Positions 17,193 through 26,756 are shown, numbered from the stretch's first letter. The stretch is 64,000 bases of DNA from Deinococcus cellulosilyticus NBRC 106333 = KACC 11606 (GCF_007990775.1 NZ_BJXB01000021.1:1-64000), one strand, 5' to 3'. Notes: generated from the letters alone by a model not told the origin. Numbers and translations are program-made.

Positions 17193-18374
17193 ATGGGAGA
17201 AGTCACCTATATTTTCGTTCATGGAACTAACGTAAGACAAAAGGGGTTCAATAGTACCGCCTCATCACTTGAGAGGTTATTATTCTCTTCAAGAGATGAC
17301 TTCAAAACCGGAAATGTGATTTCCGTACCTTGGTTTCTTAACTATTCTGTTTCCACCTCACAACTCAAATCCATATTACCTGAAGTATACTCCTATAGAA
17401 GATTTAATGATGACACAGATATTCTCAGAGATCTTTCAAAAAAATATGATTTAAATTTAAAAGAACTAAGCCCAGAATTATCTGAATTACTCTATATTAT
17501 AATAAAAGACCCCTCCTATATGATTCGCGAGTATTTAATCGATAATACATTTAGTAATAATATCACTTGCTCAGAAAGTACAGCTATTGAATTTTTGCAA
17601 AATTTTGAAATCTCAGATTTATCATTTGTAAATCTTCTTTACATAAGATCTATTTTATCGATACAAAATAGCAATATTAATGAGGTCAAATTTTTAGTTG
17701 AAATGTATATTATTGCCGAAGGATATAAATCCAGAATGACATCTTATCAAGACTCTCCCAAATCTTTCACAAAAAAGCTTCTTAAGGACACAACTCTAAA
17801 GTTATTAACAAGGATTTTATTTTTTTATAGGGCAAGTGCCACCAAAGCTTCTGCAAAGTTTCTGGGAGACATATTTTATTACAAAACCCATAAGGATCGG
17901 TTAATTAATAATCTGACTCTCCTTTTCCAAAATACCGAAACACCAATAGTCCTTATTGGGCATAGTTTGGGAGGAATCATTTGTGCAGATGCAATAGCTA
18001 AAATCGCCACAGACAATAAAAGTATTTTAGACAAGATAAAATTAATTGTTACCGCAGGTACACAGATTTCTTTACTTTATAAAACAAATTCCATGGAGTA
18101 TCTCAGAAAAGAGTCTTCGCAATTATGGCCAAAATCCATTCCTTGGATCAACGGCTACGATCCAAGTGATTTTCTTAGTTTTAGACATGATTCTTTAATG
18201 GAGGAACTTGGTGTAATTAATAAAATTGAGTTTGAATTAAATACAAAATTCTCATTTCCCGATTCTCACTCCAGTTACTGGCTCACAGAATCAGAAAAAG
18301 GGTCAAATGATTTTTTTGAAAGAATTAAATCATATTTAACGAGTATATCATGGAGGAATGATGTTAAAAAATAG
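17193..18374 (+). CDS. Alpha/beta-hydrolase (lipase/esterase-like) of an AT-rich two-gene island
   Basis: A 393-residue predicted serine hydrolase. The oxyanion segment FVHGTNVR is at 8-15, the nucleophile Ser258 is in GHSLGG (256-261), Asp327 in NGYDPSDF and His360 in FPDSHSSYW complete a triad, in the order seen in PGAP1/SERAC1-like lipases. An insertion of about 190 residues (60-250), helical and polar, separates the first strand from the nucleophile elbow. No signal peptide, so it acts in the cytoplasm. Base composition is far more AT-rich than its neighbours. It overlaps the protease gene by 14 bases. The substrate is unknown; a membrane phospholipid or a lipid-linked molecule is an inference. 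Confidence 0.8.
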   Translation: MGEVTYIFVHGTNVRQKGFNSTASSLERLLFSSRDDFKTGNVISVPWFLNYSVSTSQLKSILPEVYSYRRFNDDTDILRDLSKKYDLNLKELSPELSELLYIIIKDPSYMIREYLIDNTFSNNITCSESTAIEFLQNFEISDLSFVNLLYIRSILSIQNSNINEVKFLVEMYIIAEGYKSRMTSYQDSPKSFTKKLLKDTTLKLLTRILFFYRASATKASAKFLGDIFYYKTHKDRLINNLTLLFQNTETPIVLIGHSLGGIICADAIAKIATDNKSILDKIKLIVTAGTQISLLYKTNSMEYLRKESSQLWPKSIPWINGYDPSDFLSFRHDSLMEELGVINKIEFELNTKFSFPDSHSSYWLTESEKGSNDFFERIKSYLTSISWRNDVKK

Positions 18375-20625
18375 GCCCTATAGGCACGATCCTAATGAGG
18401 AAGCGTTTCTAATAACGTTTAATCCTAAAGATCTTCAAACACAACGTACGTTAATGCTCTTAAACGTACCAGAGTACAATTTTTCAAATAAATATATCCC
18501 TTTTCAAAATATGGCAAACACAAATATTCTTGAATATTATCATGATCTCAATAGATTATCACAAAATTTTAATAGCGATATTTATCAAACCGTTACTCCT
18601 TATGATTATTTTAAAATAACAGGATTTACTCCAAAAGAGATTCTTAACCAAATAAACAATATTCAAAGATCTATTTTTGAGGCAATTGATATAAGGGTGG
18701 ATACATACTTACTAAGAAACTTATATGTTTTAAGACATTTCCTACCAGACTTAATTAGATCGAAACTTGATTCTAATTTGTCACTCCTTCTTCTTGATTT
18801 TATTAGTAGCATAAAAAATATTGTAATTTATATAAATTCCAACACTAAAATTCCAATATTAGACGAAGATGCAGAAAATAGAGATAGACGAAATAAAATA
18901 TCCAAGTTTTGGCAAACTTCCCTCCACTATTATTATATTCTCATGAAAAAACAAGGATTTGAAGATAGGTCACCAGTTCTACATTTATCAGATTGTTTCC
19001 ATGTGTTTAATGAATTAATTAGCATGCTTAAAATATCGGAAAACTACAAAAACGATTTTGATTTACTGCAAGGCAAGTTGGTAAAACAATACGATGCACT
19101 CAAAAAGATTTATGGTTTACCTGATGAATTGTTGGGAATATTAATAAATAAAGGATTACACGAAATACAATCACTTAATCTCGCTCATTCTTTTGCATAT
19201 CCCCTAATCTCATCAAAGCTTATTAGCGATTGCATAGTTTCAAGTAGTCTCTTTACGCTAAATCATAATTTCAGTACAAATCCTATGTTTGATACTTTTT
19301 GCCATATCAGAGATGTCAATGTAACATTCAGCGTTGCCCTAGATGAATATAATGAAAAAATTGCTATGTCTATACGTAAAAATGATTATCAGGACTACGA
19401 TAAGGAAGCATTATCTTTGCAATTAGAGATATATTTTTCCTATTCACTACAAAATTCAGCAATTCTATATTTTGAAATAGAAGGCAATAAGCATTATACG
19501 TCAAATTCCGTAAAAATCAAAAATAATGAATATAATATATACGGTGATCCTAATTTATTATCTCTTACAGACAGACGTATTTTACAAAGAAAACACAAAA
19601 ATCCAATCAAAATTGCAATAATAGACACTGGTTATTGCGAAAGCTATATAGATTCTTCTCGTTATTGGCTCAGAAGAGCTGATCCAAAATTTTATTGTTA
19701 CCACACAAAATCGAGACTCCCTAAGGACGATACTGGGCATGGTTCTCGCATTTATTATATTATCAGAGAAATAGCTAAAGATAGCGAAATAACAGTGATT
19801 AGAGGCACAACTAGATATCTCGAAAGAATAGGGCAAATAATTTTTAAGGATCAACAGATTCTCGATACACACTCGTTATTAAATATTTTGAATCTAAGAT
19901 CCGTAAGGGAATCAGATTTAGTGAATATTAGCCTTTCAGAAAGCGCCGATTCCCTATTAGAAAGAAAACAGTCTTTATATCCAGATTACAGAGATTCCAA
20001 TTTGTCTAGGGCTCTCGATTCATTAATAGAAGAGTTGTATGATCAAAATCCTCGAATATTAATTTTATGTGCATCCGGTAATGATAGTGCAGTAGACAAA
20101 AAACAACCACTTAATTCCCCATCATCTGCCAGAGGAATAATAACAGTTTGCTCGAATGATGCAAAGGGAAACATATCACATTTTAGTAATGTCCCATTGA
20201 CAAGGTATCCTAACTACAAACGAGTTATATCTACTCTTGGACATCTATCAAACTGGTTTCAGGAAATTGATGCTGGCACTTCTTACTCCTGCGCAATCGC
20301 AACCGGAATTTTAGCAGAAAGGTATCGAAAGCTAAGAGGAGTATTTAAGGGTGCTGATCGTAGCATGGTTCTTGCAACTCTAGATATCGGTCCTATCAAA
20401 ACCTTAAAATACTCCCATGAAAACTTTATAAACAGTATTCAGATTCTTGATGAGGATATACATAATAAATTCATGGGATTAAGCCTATATAAAATAATGT
20501 CATGGAATTTAAATACTATTGTAAAAAGAAAGATTATCAAAAAGATCTTAGTTACAAGGGAGAACTCAAAACGGATTTTATACAATCTAAATCGTAGGAT
20601 ACGATTCAATTTGAAACATGATTAA
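18361..20625 (+). CDS. Subtilisin-like serine protease with a large N-terminal domain
   Basis: A 754-residue S8-family protease. Numbered from the ATG at 18358, the catalytic residues are Asp423 (IAIIDTGY), His461 (DTGHGSR), oxyanion Asn575 (CASGND) and Ser642 (GTSYSCAIATG), so the triad is complete. The first 400 residues are helical, match nothing I recognise, and may sense a trigger or bind a partner. No signal peptide, so it is intracellular. GGAGGA favours the ATG at 18361; it overlaps the hydrolase gene, implying coupled translation. AT-rich codons throughout. Pairing of a protease with a lipase-like hydrolase suggests an activation cascade, perhaps antiviral; this is an inference. Confidence 0.85.
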   Translation: MLKNRPYRHDPNEEAFLITFNPKDLQTQRTLMLLNVPEYNFSNKYIPFQNMANTNILEYYHDLNRLSQNFNSDIYQTVTPYDYFKITGFTPKEILNQINNIQRSIFEAIDIRVDTYLLRNLYVLRHFLPDLIRSKLDSNLSLLLLDFISSIKNIVIYINSNTKIPILDEDAENRDRRNKISKFWQTSLHYYYILMKKQGFEDRSPVLHLSDCFHVFNELISMLKISENYKNDFDLLQGKLVKQYDALKKIYGLPDELLGILINKGLHEIQSLNLAHSFAYPLISSKLISDCIVSSSLFTLNHNFSTNPMFDTFCHIRDVNVTFSVALDEYNEKIAMSIRKNDYQDYDKEALSLQLEIYFSYSLQNSAILYFEIEGNKHYTSNSVKIKNNEYNIYGDPNLLSLTDRRILQRKHKNPIKIAIIDTGYCESYIDSSRYWLRRADPKFYCYHTKSRLPKDDTGHGSRIYYIIREIAKDSEITVIRGTTRYLERIGQIIFKDQQILDTHSLLNILNLRSVRESDLVNISLSESADSLLERKQSLYPDYRDSNLSRALDSLIEELYDQNPRILILCASGNDSAVDKKQPLNSPSSARGIITVCSNDAKGNISHFSNVPLTRYPNYKRVISTLGHLSNWFQEIDAGTSYSCAIATGILAERYRKLRGVFKGADRSMVLATLDIGPIKTLKYSHENFINSIQILDEDIHNKFMGLSLYKIMSWNLNTIVKRKIIKKILVTRENSKRILYNLNRRIRFNLKHD

Positions 20626-21270
20626 ATAAAATACTTTATTTAAAATTGCAAAACTGCTGTTTTTACCATCACAATAGCCACCGAAGAAACACATTTTATA
20701 AACTCAGAGAAGTAAGCTTTTACCTCTAAAGGTTGGTCAAGTGTGCAGAGATAATATTGGCACTGGCTTCAATCAGGATCAGTTCTCCACCCAGATAGGC
20801 TCCCAGCAATAAGACCTACCACAATAGGTCCATGCTGGGGCCAATGGTATCTGCAAAGTCTAAAGAATGGCGATAGCCTAAGATTATAACAATCCCTTAT
20901 TCTTCAGACCCCTGACTCAACCCTTCTTTCTCTGCCAGATCAGGTTTTTCTGGTCAGTCTGGCAAAAGGGCATCTTCCGGGATGCCTGGAGCCTCTAAGA
21001 CCTGCTCCTTCCAGAGGTGGTGTTCCCAGGACCTGCACCTGAGAACCAATGCTCGAAAGTAGGATTTGCAAACATTTTGCGAAACGACAAAGTTTATATC
21101 CTCAAAAAGTGCCATATCGCGGGTTTTATAAGTAAAAATGTCCATTTTGGCTTAAATTCTGACTTGTTGGAAAGGGTGGTTCTGAGGGTATCATACTGTT
21201 ATAACTCACATCCTGCACGCAAGAAGCCCTAAGATGGTAAGGGACAGGTCGTTCCTTTCTGGAGGTTTGC
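20626..21270. other. Gap between the AT-rich island and the dehydrogenase operon
   Basis: The first 100 bases remain AT-rich; composition then returns to normal in stages. It holds a decayed coding fragment on the minus strand (20729-20884), two small hairpins (GGCATC-TTCCG-GGATGCC near 20969, and CCAGATCAGG...CTGGTCAGTCTGG near 20935), and the promoter region of the E1alpha gene. No complete gene is seen. Confidence 0.6.
20729..20884 (-). pseudogene. Decayed coding fragment of unknown origin
   Basis: Reading leftward, a protein-like stretch GYRHSLDFADTIGPSMDLLW, a TAG stop, then LLLGAYLGGELILIEASAN continues in the same frame. The residue choice looks like real protein, but there is no start and one internal stop. 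I do not recognise the family. It may be a relic of the gene content displaced when the island arrived. Confidence 0.3.
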
Positions 21271-22362
21271 ATGTTTGAAGCATTCACCAACCAGCCGATC
21301 CGCCTGATTGGCGAGGATGGTTCCCGCACCCAGCCGTTCGAGCTGGATTTAAGTGTGGATGAACTTTTACAAATCCACCGGGACATGATCCGCGCCCGCG
21401 TGTGTGATGAACGCCTCATCCCCATTTTAAGGCAGGGGAAAACCAGTTTTTACGCCCAGAGCACCGGCATGGAAGCCACCCAGATTGGCATTGCCTGGGG
21501 CGTCAAAAAGAAACACGACTGGTTCTGGCCTTATTACCGGGACAATGGCCTGCTCCTGACCCTGGGGATGCCGATGGGCCGCTGGATCGCCCAGCTTCTG
21601 GGCAGCAATGAGGACGTGTGCAAGGGCCGCCAGATGCCCCAGCACTTCTCGGACCCCGAGAACCACATTGCGTCCATCTGCAGCGCCATCGGCAGCCACA
21701 TTGCCCCCGCTGCAGGAACCGCCATTGCCCAGAAATACCTTGGAACCGATGAAATCACCGTCTGCACCTTCGGTGAGGGTGCCACCAGCGAGGGGGACTG
21801 GCACGCAGGTGTGAACATGGCCTCCGCAAACAAGGCCCCGTGCCTGTTCATCTGCGAGAACAACCAGTACGCCATCAGCCTGAATGTCAAGGACCAGACC
21901 AACAGCAAGAACATTGCGGTCAAAGGTCATGCTTACGGCATCCCTGGCTTTTATGTGGATGGGCAGGATGTGCTCGCCGTGCGTGCAGTGGTCAAACAGG
22001 CTGCAGAATACATCCGGGCCGGAAACGGCTCTGTGCTGATCGAATGCCTGACCTACCGCATCGGGACCCACTCCAGTTCTGACGACGATTCCCGTTACCG
22101 CAGCAAGGATGAAGTGGAGTCCTGGAGGGCGCAGGACCCCCTGGTGCGCTTTGAACGCTTCCTTGAAAAAGAGGGCATTCTTCCAGCCAGAGAAGAAATC
22201 GAGGCTTACTATGGGAGTGTACTCGCAGAGTTCGAAGAGGCCCTGCAGAAGTCCGATGCTTCGGGTTATCCGACCTGGGAGATCCTGTTCGATGACGTGT
22301 ACAGCGACCTTCCGGACCACCTCGCTCAGCAGGCCCTCTACCTCAGGGAGGAGAACCTATGA
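21271..22362 (+). CDS. bkdA1: Branched-chain 2-oxoacid dehydrogenase E1, alpha subunit
   Basis: Thiamine-diphosphate subunit that decarboxylates branched-chain 2-oxoacids (363 residues). The TPP motif begins GEGATSEGDW at about 168 and ends CENNQYAIS at about 197; the substrate-side RQGKTSFYAQSTGMEA and phospho-loop-like YRIGTHSSSDDDSRYR match BCKDH E1alpha from Thermus. Start ATG at 21271 with CTGGAGG upstream. The stop overlaps the E1beta start (ATGA), so translation is coupled. Confidence 0.92.
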   Translation: MFEAFTNQPIRLIGEDGSRTQPFELDLSVDELLQIHRDMIRARVCDERLIPILRQGKTSFYAQSTGMEATQIGIAWGVKKKHDWFWPYYRDNGLLLTLGMPMGRWIAQLLGSNEDVCKGRQMPQHFSDPENHIASICSAIGSHIAPAAGTAIAQKYLGTDEITVCTFGEGATSEGDWHAGVNMASANKAPCLFICENNQYAISLNVKDQTNSKNIAVKGHAYGIPGFYVDGQDVLAVRAVVKQAAEYIRAGNGSVLIECLTYRIGTHSSSDDDSRYRSKDEVESWRAQDPLVRFERFLEKEGILPAREEIEAYYGSVLAEFEEALQKSDASGYPTWEILFDDVYSDLPDHLAQQALYLREENL

Positions 22363-23375
22363 CCATGCAAAGTCCTGAAAAACCCTCTGCTGCTCCGGTC
22401 CGCAAACCCCTCAACCTGATCCAGGCCATCAACGAGGCCATGCGTGAGGAACTCCTGAGGGACCCCAACGTGCTGGTCTTCGGGGAGGACGTGGGCAAGA
22501 GGGGTGGGGTGTTCCTGGCCACCGAAGGTCTGCAGGCCGAGTTCGGCAACAAACGGGTTTTTGACACCCCCCTTTCAGAAGCTTCCATCGTGGGGGCTGC
22601 TGTGGGGATGTGCATCCGGGGTCTGCGTCCCGTGGCTGAGATCCAGTTTGCAGACTACCTGTATCCTGGCTTTGACCAGATCGTCTCCCAGGCAGCGAAA
22701 ATCCGTTACCGCAGCGGGGGCGGCTTCTACTGCCCGATGGTGATCCGCACCCCATCCGGCGGAGGCGTGCGGGGCGGAAACCACCACTCCCAGAGCCCTG
22801 AAGCGTACTTCACCCACACACCCGGTCTGAAGGTCGTGATGCCCTCCACCCCTTACGACGCCAAGGGACTCCTCAAAGAGGCCATCCGTCTGGATGACCC
22901 CGTGATGTTCTTCGAGCCCAAGCGCCTGTACCGCTCCTTCAAGGAAGACGTGCCCACCGAGGATTACACCATTCCTTTCGGAAAAGCTGCGATTCGCATG
23001 GAAGGCAGCGACATCACATTGATCGGGTACGGTGGCGTGATGCCCGACGTGATCAAGGCCGCAGAGGCCCTCAAGGCCGAAGGCATCCAGCCTGAAGTCA
23101 TCGACCTGCGCACCCTGATCCCCTGGGACCGTGAAGCGGTGCTTGCCAGCGTTGCCAAAACGGGCCGCGTGGTCCTGATCTCCGAAGCCCCCAGAACCTC
23201 CAACTTCATGGGAGAGGTCGCCTACGTGATTCAGGAAGAACTGTTTGACCAGATGCTGGCTCCGGTGGTGCAGGTGGCAGGGTTTGACACCCCCTATCCT
23301 TACGCGCTGGACAAGGTGTATTTGCCCGGTCCAAACCGCATCCTGCGGGCTGCAGCCAAATCGCTGGGGTACTGA
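22359..23375 (+). CDS. bkdA2: Branched-chain 2-oxoacid dehydrogenase E1, beta subunit
   Basis: Partner of E1alpha (338 residues). The family segments VFGEDVGKRGGVFLATEGL, FDTPLSEASIVG and EIQFADYLYPGFDQI are present, as is GGGVRGGNHHSQSPEAYF near the active site. It supplies the other half of the TPP pocket in the alpha2beta2 tetramer. The ATG overlaps the E1alpha stop by 4 bases. Confidence 0.93.
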   Translation: MTMQSPEKPSAAPVRKPLNLIQAINEAMREELLRDPNVLVFGEDVGKRGGVFLATEGLQAEFGNKRVFDTPLSEASIVGAAVGMCIRGLRPVAEIQFADYLYPGFDQIVSQAAKIRYRSGGGFYCPMVIRTPSGGGVRGGNHHSQSPEAYFTHTPGLKVVMPSTPYDAKGLLKEAIRLDDPVMFFEPKRLYRSFKEDVPTEDYTIPFGKAAIRMEGSDITLIGYGGVMPDVIKAAEALKAEGIQPEVIDLRTLIPWDREAVLASVAKTGRVVLISEAPRTSNFMGEVAYVIQEELFDQMLAPVVQVAGFDTPYPYALDKVYLPGPNRILRAAAKSLGY

Positions 23376-23390
23376 GATGGGGAGCAGACG

Positions 23391-23660
23391 TTGCATGCCG
23401 ACCTCAAAGTGTTGGAAGCTGTAAACGTGCAAAACCTGCCTCGCTTTGTGATCAGCATTTCCGGTCTGCTCCTTGGACTGTTCGTCTTCAACCTCTCCAG
23501 CCGCCTGCCTGCCCCCTGGGATGAGGTCGGGGCAGCGGCCTTCTACGGCCTGCTCGCTGTGGGCTGCTGGATTTATGCAAAAGAAGACAAATTCATTCGC
23601 GGTGTTGCCATCGCCATAGGAATCTGGGCACTGGTCCGACTGGTGCTCGCCTTCACCTGA
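23391..23660 (+). CDS. Small membrane protein inside the dehydrogenase operon
   Basis: An 89-residue protein with three hydrophobic segments (about 20-36, 46-62 and 68-86). It has a TTG start at 23391 with GGGGAG 7 bases upstream; no in-frame ATG exists near this point. It sits 15 bases after E1beta and 18 before E2, so it is co-transcribed. No family was recognised; the location does not reveal a role. Confidence 0.6.
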   Translation: MHADLKVLEAVNVQNLPRFVISISGLLLGLFVFNLSSRLPAPWDEVGAAAFYGLLAVGCWIYAKEDKFIRGVAIAIGIWALVRLVLAFT

Positions 23661-23678
23661 GACACAAAAGGGGAAACC

Positions 23679-25034
23679 ATGCCAAAAGAAATCCGTCTGC
23701 CCGAACTGGCCGAATCGGTGGTGGAAGGGGAAGTCCTCCGCTGGATGGTCGAGGTCGGCCAAAAGATCGAAAAGGACCAGCCTTACATCGAAGTCATGAC
23801 CGACAAGGTCACCGTTGAACTGCCCAGCCCGATTTCGGGTGTGCTGCAAGCGCAACTGGTCAAGGTGGGAGACATCGTCCCGGTGCACGCCCCCATCGCC
23901 ATCATTGCGGAAGTTGGGGAAGACACTTCTGCCCAGCCTGTCGCCACACCAGCACAGGTGGATGCCCTGCAGGAGCAGAAAGAAGACTCTGGCGATGAAC
24001 TGAGCCTGTTCAAAGCCTTCGGTGAGGCCGAGCAGGTCAAGATGCCCGATTCGATCCGTCAGCCTTCTGCCGCCCTCAAGGAGAATGCTGCACAGATCAA
24101 CGTGCCCCAGGGTTCAGTGCATGGCCGTGCACTGGCGGTTCCTGCGGCCAGACAGCTTGCCCGCGAACTCGAAATCGACATCAATGAGGTAAAGGGCAGT
24201 GGACCCAATGGCCGCATCCGGGTGATCGACGTGCACAAACACGCCGAAAGCCTGAAGCCTGCCACTGGAGGCGGAGCCCCTTCCAACTTCCCCTCCCCTG
24301 TGCAGTACCGCACCCCCAAAGGTTACGAGGACCGCGAAACCCGCGTCCCACTCAGGGGTCTTCGCCGTGCCATCAGCCAGCAGATGCAGGCCTCCCACCT
24401 GTACACCGTGCGCACCCTGACAGTCGACGAGGCGAACCTGACTGCACTGGTGGCTTTGCGTGAAAAACTTAAACCCCACCTTGAAAAAGAGGGCGTGAAA
24501 CTCAGCTACCTGCCTTTCATCTTCAAGGCCATCATCATGGCCCTGAAAAAGTTCCCTGCCCTGAACACCTCCTTCGATGAGGCAAAACAGGAAATCGTGC
24601 AGAAAGCCTATTACAACATGGGCATGGCTGTGGCCACCGAAGCCGGACTGGTGGTCCCTGTGATCCGCGATGCCGACAAAAAGACCATTCTGGATCTGGC
24701 CCAGGAAATCCAGGAGGTGGCCGAACTTGCCCGCACGGGCAAACTGACCCCCGAGCGCATGAGTGGCAGCACCTTTTCCATTACGAACATCGGGTCCATC
24801 GGAGCCCTCTTCAGCTTCCCGATCATCAACGTGCCAGACGCAGCGATCATGGGCATTCACAGCATCCAAAAACGCCCCATCGTGAATGCCAACGATGAAA
24901 TCGTGGTGGCCCACATGATGTACCTGTCCCTGAGCTTCGATCACCGTCTGGTGGATGGTGCAGAGGCCGCCAGGTTCTGCAAGGAAGTGATCAGGTTGCT
25001 GGAAACACCTGAGTTGCTGGTGTTGAACGCTTAA
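23679..25034 (+). CDS. bkdB: Branched-chain 2-oxoacid dehydrogenase E2 (dihydrolipoyl acyltransferase)
   Basis: Core of the complex (451 residues), passing acyl groups to CoA. Domains: one lipoyl domain with lipoyl-Lys43 in MTDKVTVE, a flexible linker, the E1/E3-binding domain at about 148-185 (AVPAARQLARELEIDINEVKG), and the acyltransferase domain with catalytic His422 and Asp426 in SFDHRLVDG. E3 is not encoded here and must come from elsewhere. GGGGAAACC precedes the ATG. Confidence 0.93.
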   Translation: MPKEIRLPELAESVVEGEVLRWMVEVGQKIEKDQPYIEVMTDKVTVELPSPISGVLQAQLVKVGDIVPVHAPIAIIAEVGEDTSAQPVATPAQVDALQEQKEDSGDELSLFKAFGEAEQVKMPDSIRQPSAALKENAAQINVPQGSVHGRALAVPAARQLARELEIDINEVKGSGPNGRIRVIDVHKHAESLKPATGGGAPSNFPSPVQYRTPKGYEDRETRVPLRGLRRAISQQMQASHLYTVRTLTVDEANLTALVALREKLKPHLEKEGVKLSYLPFIFKAIIMALKKFPALNTSFDEAKQEIVQKAYYNMGMAVATEAGLVVPVIRDADKKTILDLAQEIQEVAELARTGKLTPERMSGSTFSITNIGSIGALFSFPIINVPDAAIMGIHSIQKRPIVNANDEIVVAHMMYLSLSFDHRLVDGAEAARFCKEVIRLLETPELLVLNA

Positions 25035-25065
25035 ATTTATCCCTGCAATGGCGTTTGAGGTTGCT

Positions 25066-25225
25066 GAGGCCAGATCCCCCCGCACATCGCTTCGCTCTGT
25101 GGTCCCCCCTTAACAAAGGGGGGTTGTTGGTCTACTGAGCTGGACATCATCCCAGACGCACACCAATCCCCCTTCGTTAAGGGGGACAGCCTGGAACGCA
25201 GTGACAGGCAGGGGGATCTGGCCTC
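25066..25225. repeat. Second site of the GATCCCCC hairpin repeat
   Basis: Two head-to-head copies: one from CAGATCCCCCCGC through GGTCCCCCCTTAACAAAGGGGGG, the other from TCCCCCTTCGTTAAGGGGGAC to GGCAGGGGGATCTGGCCT. The string GGGGGATCTGGCCT also occurs at 5504-5518. The hairpins probably terminate the dehydrogenase operon and the LysR gene. Confidence 0.65.
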
Positions 25226-25248
25226 AGTGCTCCCAAACGCCCACCCAC

Positions 25249-26148
25249 TCAAAAACCCCACCCAGCCTTCTCCCCCCTGCACCTTTTCAAAATCGTCCCA
25301 AGCGGTCCCCCCTCTTCCCCTTTTCTCCAGGCCATCCCCATCTGCAGGGGTTCAAAACCTTCCAGATCACGGGCAACAAGTGTGGGAGGCAATCCATCTG
25401 CGATGATGTAGGTGGTGACCACCCAGAACCCCACCCCGATTTCCACCATGTTCTGTCCAGCTTCCAGCTGTGCGGTTTCATAAACCACACTCGGTTCAAT
25501 GCCTGCCTTGCGAATGCGTCCAGTCACCTGCTCGTACAGAACCGGGTTCATCTGTCGGGAGAACATGATCAGGTTCTGGCCTTCCAGTGCGGAAAGAGGG
25601 AGGGTTTTGAGTTTTGCCAGAGGGTGTTTTGCTGGGACCACCAGTTGCCAGTGGGCCTGACCCATCACCTGATTTTCAATGTTCGGGCCTTCCATGGGGA
25701 GCACCCCAAAGCCCACATCAATCAGGCGGTCTTCCAGGGCTTCTGCCACATGGTAATGGGGCACTTCACGACGCTCCAGACGAATTTCCGGGTGTTCTTT
25801 CAGAAGTGTGCGGATGATGGGACCTGCAACCGACTGAAAAGCATATTCCACATAACCCAGCGTGACTCTGGGGATGCCATCGGCTCTGCGGGCCTCCCGG
25901 ATGGCACGGTCTGCTTCATGGAGGGTGCGTCTGGCCCCTTCCAGGAAAGCCTGTCCAGCGTCGGTCAGTCGGACTTTGCGCTGATTGCGGTCCAGCAACG
26001 TGACCCCCAGAATTTCTTCCAGGCTTTTGATCTGCTGGCTCAGGGCGGGCTGGGTCAGGAACACCCGCTCTGCTGCACGGGTGAAATTCAGTTCTTCGGC
26101 CACGGCCACGAAGTACCGCAGGTGACGCATCTCCAGAGGTTGACTCAT
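25249..26148 (-). CDS. LysR-type transcriptional regulator
   Basis: A 299-residue regulator with the N-terminal winged helix at 5-64 (MRHLRYFVAVAEELNFTRAAERV... SQQIKSLE) and a C-terminal effector-binding domain. It is divergent from a small membrane-protein gene 87 bases away, its likely target along with itself. The sequence resembles the BenM/CatM branch, but the effector cannot be predicted. Confidence 0.92.
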   Translation of the reverse strand: MSQPLEMRHLRYFVAVAEELNFTRAAERVFLTQPALSQQIKSLEEILGVTLLDRNQRKVRLTDAGQAFLEGARRTLHEADRAIREARRADGIPRVTLGYVEYAFQSVAGPIIRTLLKEHPEIRLERREVPHYHVAEALEDRLIDVGFGVLPMEGPNIENQVMGQAHWQLVVPAKHPLAKLKTLPLSALEGQNLIMFSRQMNPVLYEQVTGRIRKAGIEPSVVYETAQLEAGQNMVEIGVGFWVVTTYIIADGLPPTLVARDLEGFEPLQMGMAWRKGEEGGPLGTILKRCRGEKAGWGF

Positions 26149-26187
26149 AAGTCCAGCTTATCAAAAATGCCATTCTAAAGTATTGGA

Positions 26188-26215
26188 TTTTATCAATCAA
26201 AATCGCCATACTGTC
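26188..26215. promoter_or_regulatory. LysR-type operator and promoter in the divergent gap
   Basis: TTGGATTTTATCAA is an imperfect palindrome of the LysR T-N11-A type, followed by a CATACTG -10 box before the rightward gene. Confidence 0.45.
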
Positions 26216-26235
26216 CTCAGATCAAGGAGGACACG

Positions 26236-26700
26236 ATGACACAGATCCTGAACCAACCCACTGCTGCAAACACCACACAAATTCGCCTGACTTTCCTGCG
26301 CTGGCTTGCCATTTACCCCACCATCACCCTGGTTTTGACCCTGATTGGACCTTTTGTGTTTGGCAAACTCCCGACCTTCGAAGTGGCCCTCATCGCCACC
26401 CTGATGGTCGTGCCCACCGTCCACTACCTGCTGATGCCTCTGTTCAGAACCCTCTTCAGAAACTGGGTCACTGTGCCTGCTCTGAAAGGCAAACCCAACC
26501 ACAGGATGGCTTTTGCCCTCTGGCTCGGTACCTACCCCACCATCACTGTGCTGCTTTACCTGCTGCTGCCTGTGCTTTTCGGGCATGTGGCTTTGCCTGT
26601 CCTGACCCTGATCATCACCCTGATTGCCGTGCCCACCATCAGTTTGCTGATCATGCCCAGACTGGTGAAGGGAATGAGGAGCTGGATTTTTCGTCAGTAA
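26236..26700 (+). CDS. Internally duplicated small membrane protein
   Basis: A 154-residue protein made of two similar halves. RWLAIYPTITLVLTLIGPFVFG (about 22-43) matches LWLGTYPTITVLLYLLLPVLFG (about 95-116), and each is followed by a second helix ending LLMPLFR or LLIMPRL. Four transmembrane helices in total. AAGGAGGAC precedes the ATG. It is divergently paired with a LysR regulator. The function is unknown. Confidence 0.75.
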   Translation: MTQILNQPTAANTTQIRLTFLRWLAIYPTITLVLTLIGPFVFGKLPTFEVALIATLMVVPTVHYLLMPLFRTLFRNWVTVPALKGKPNHRMAFALWLGTYPTITVLLYLLLPVLFGHVALPVLTLIITLIAVPTISLLIMPRLVKGMRSWIFRQ

Positions 26701-26756
26701 ACAGTCCACAGTTCAAGCTTTTCCACGTCAGAAAAGCGAGACAGCAAACCAACCCC

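Noticed and set aside
17040..20760. Direct repeats or att sites flanking the AT-rich island
   Set aside because: Only a weak partial similarity (GTGTGTAGA against GTGTGCAGA) was found; no integrase or tRNA gene is present.
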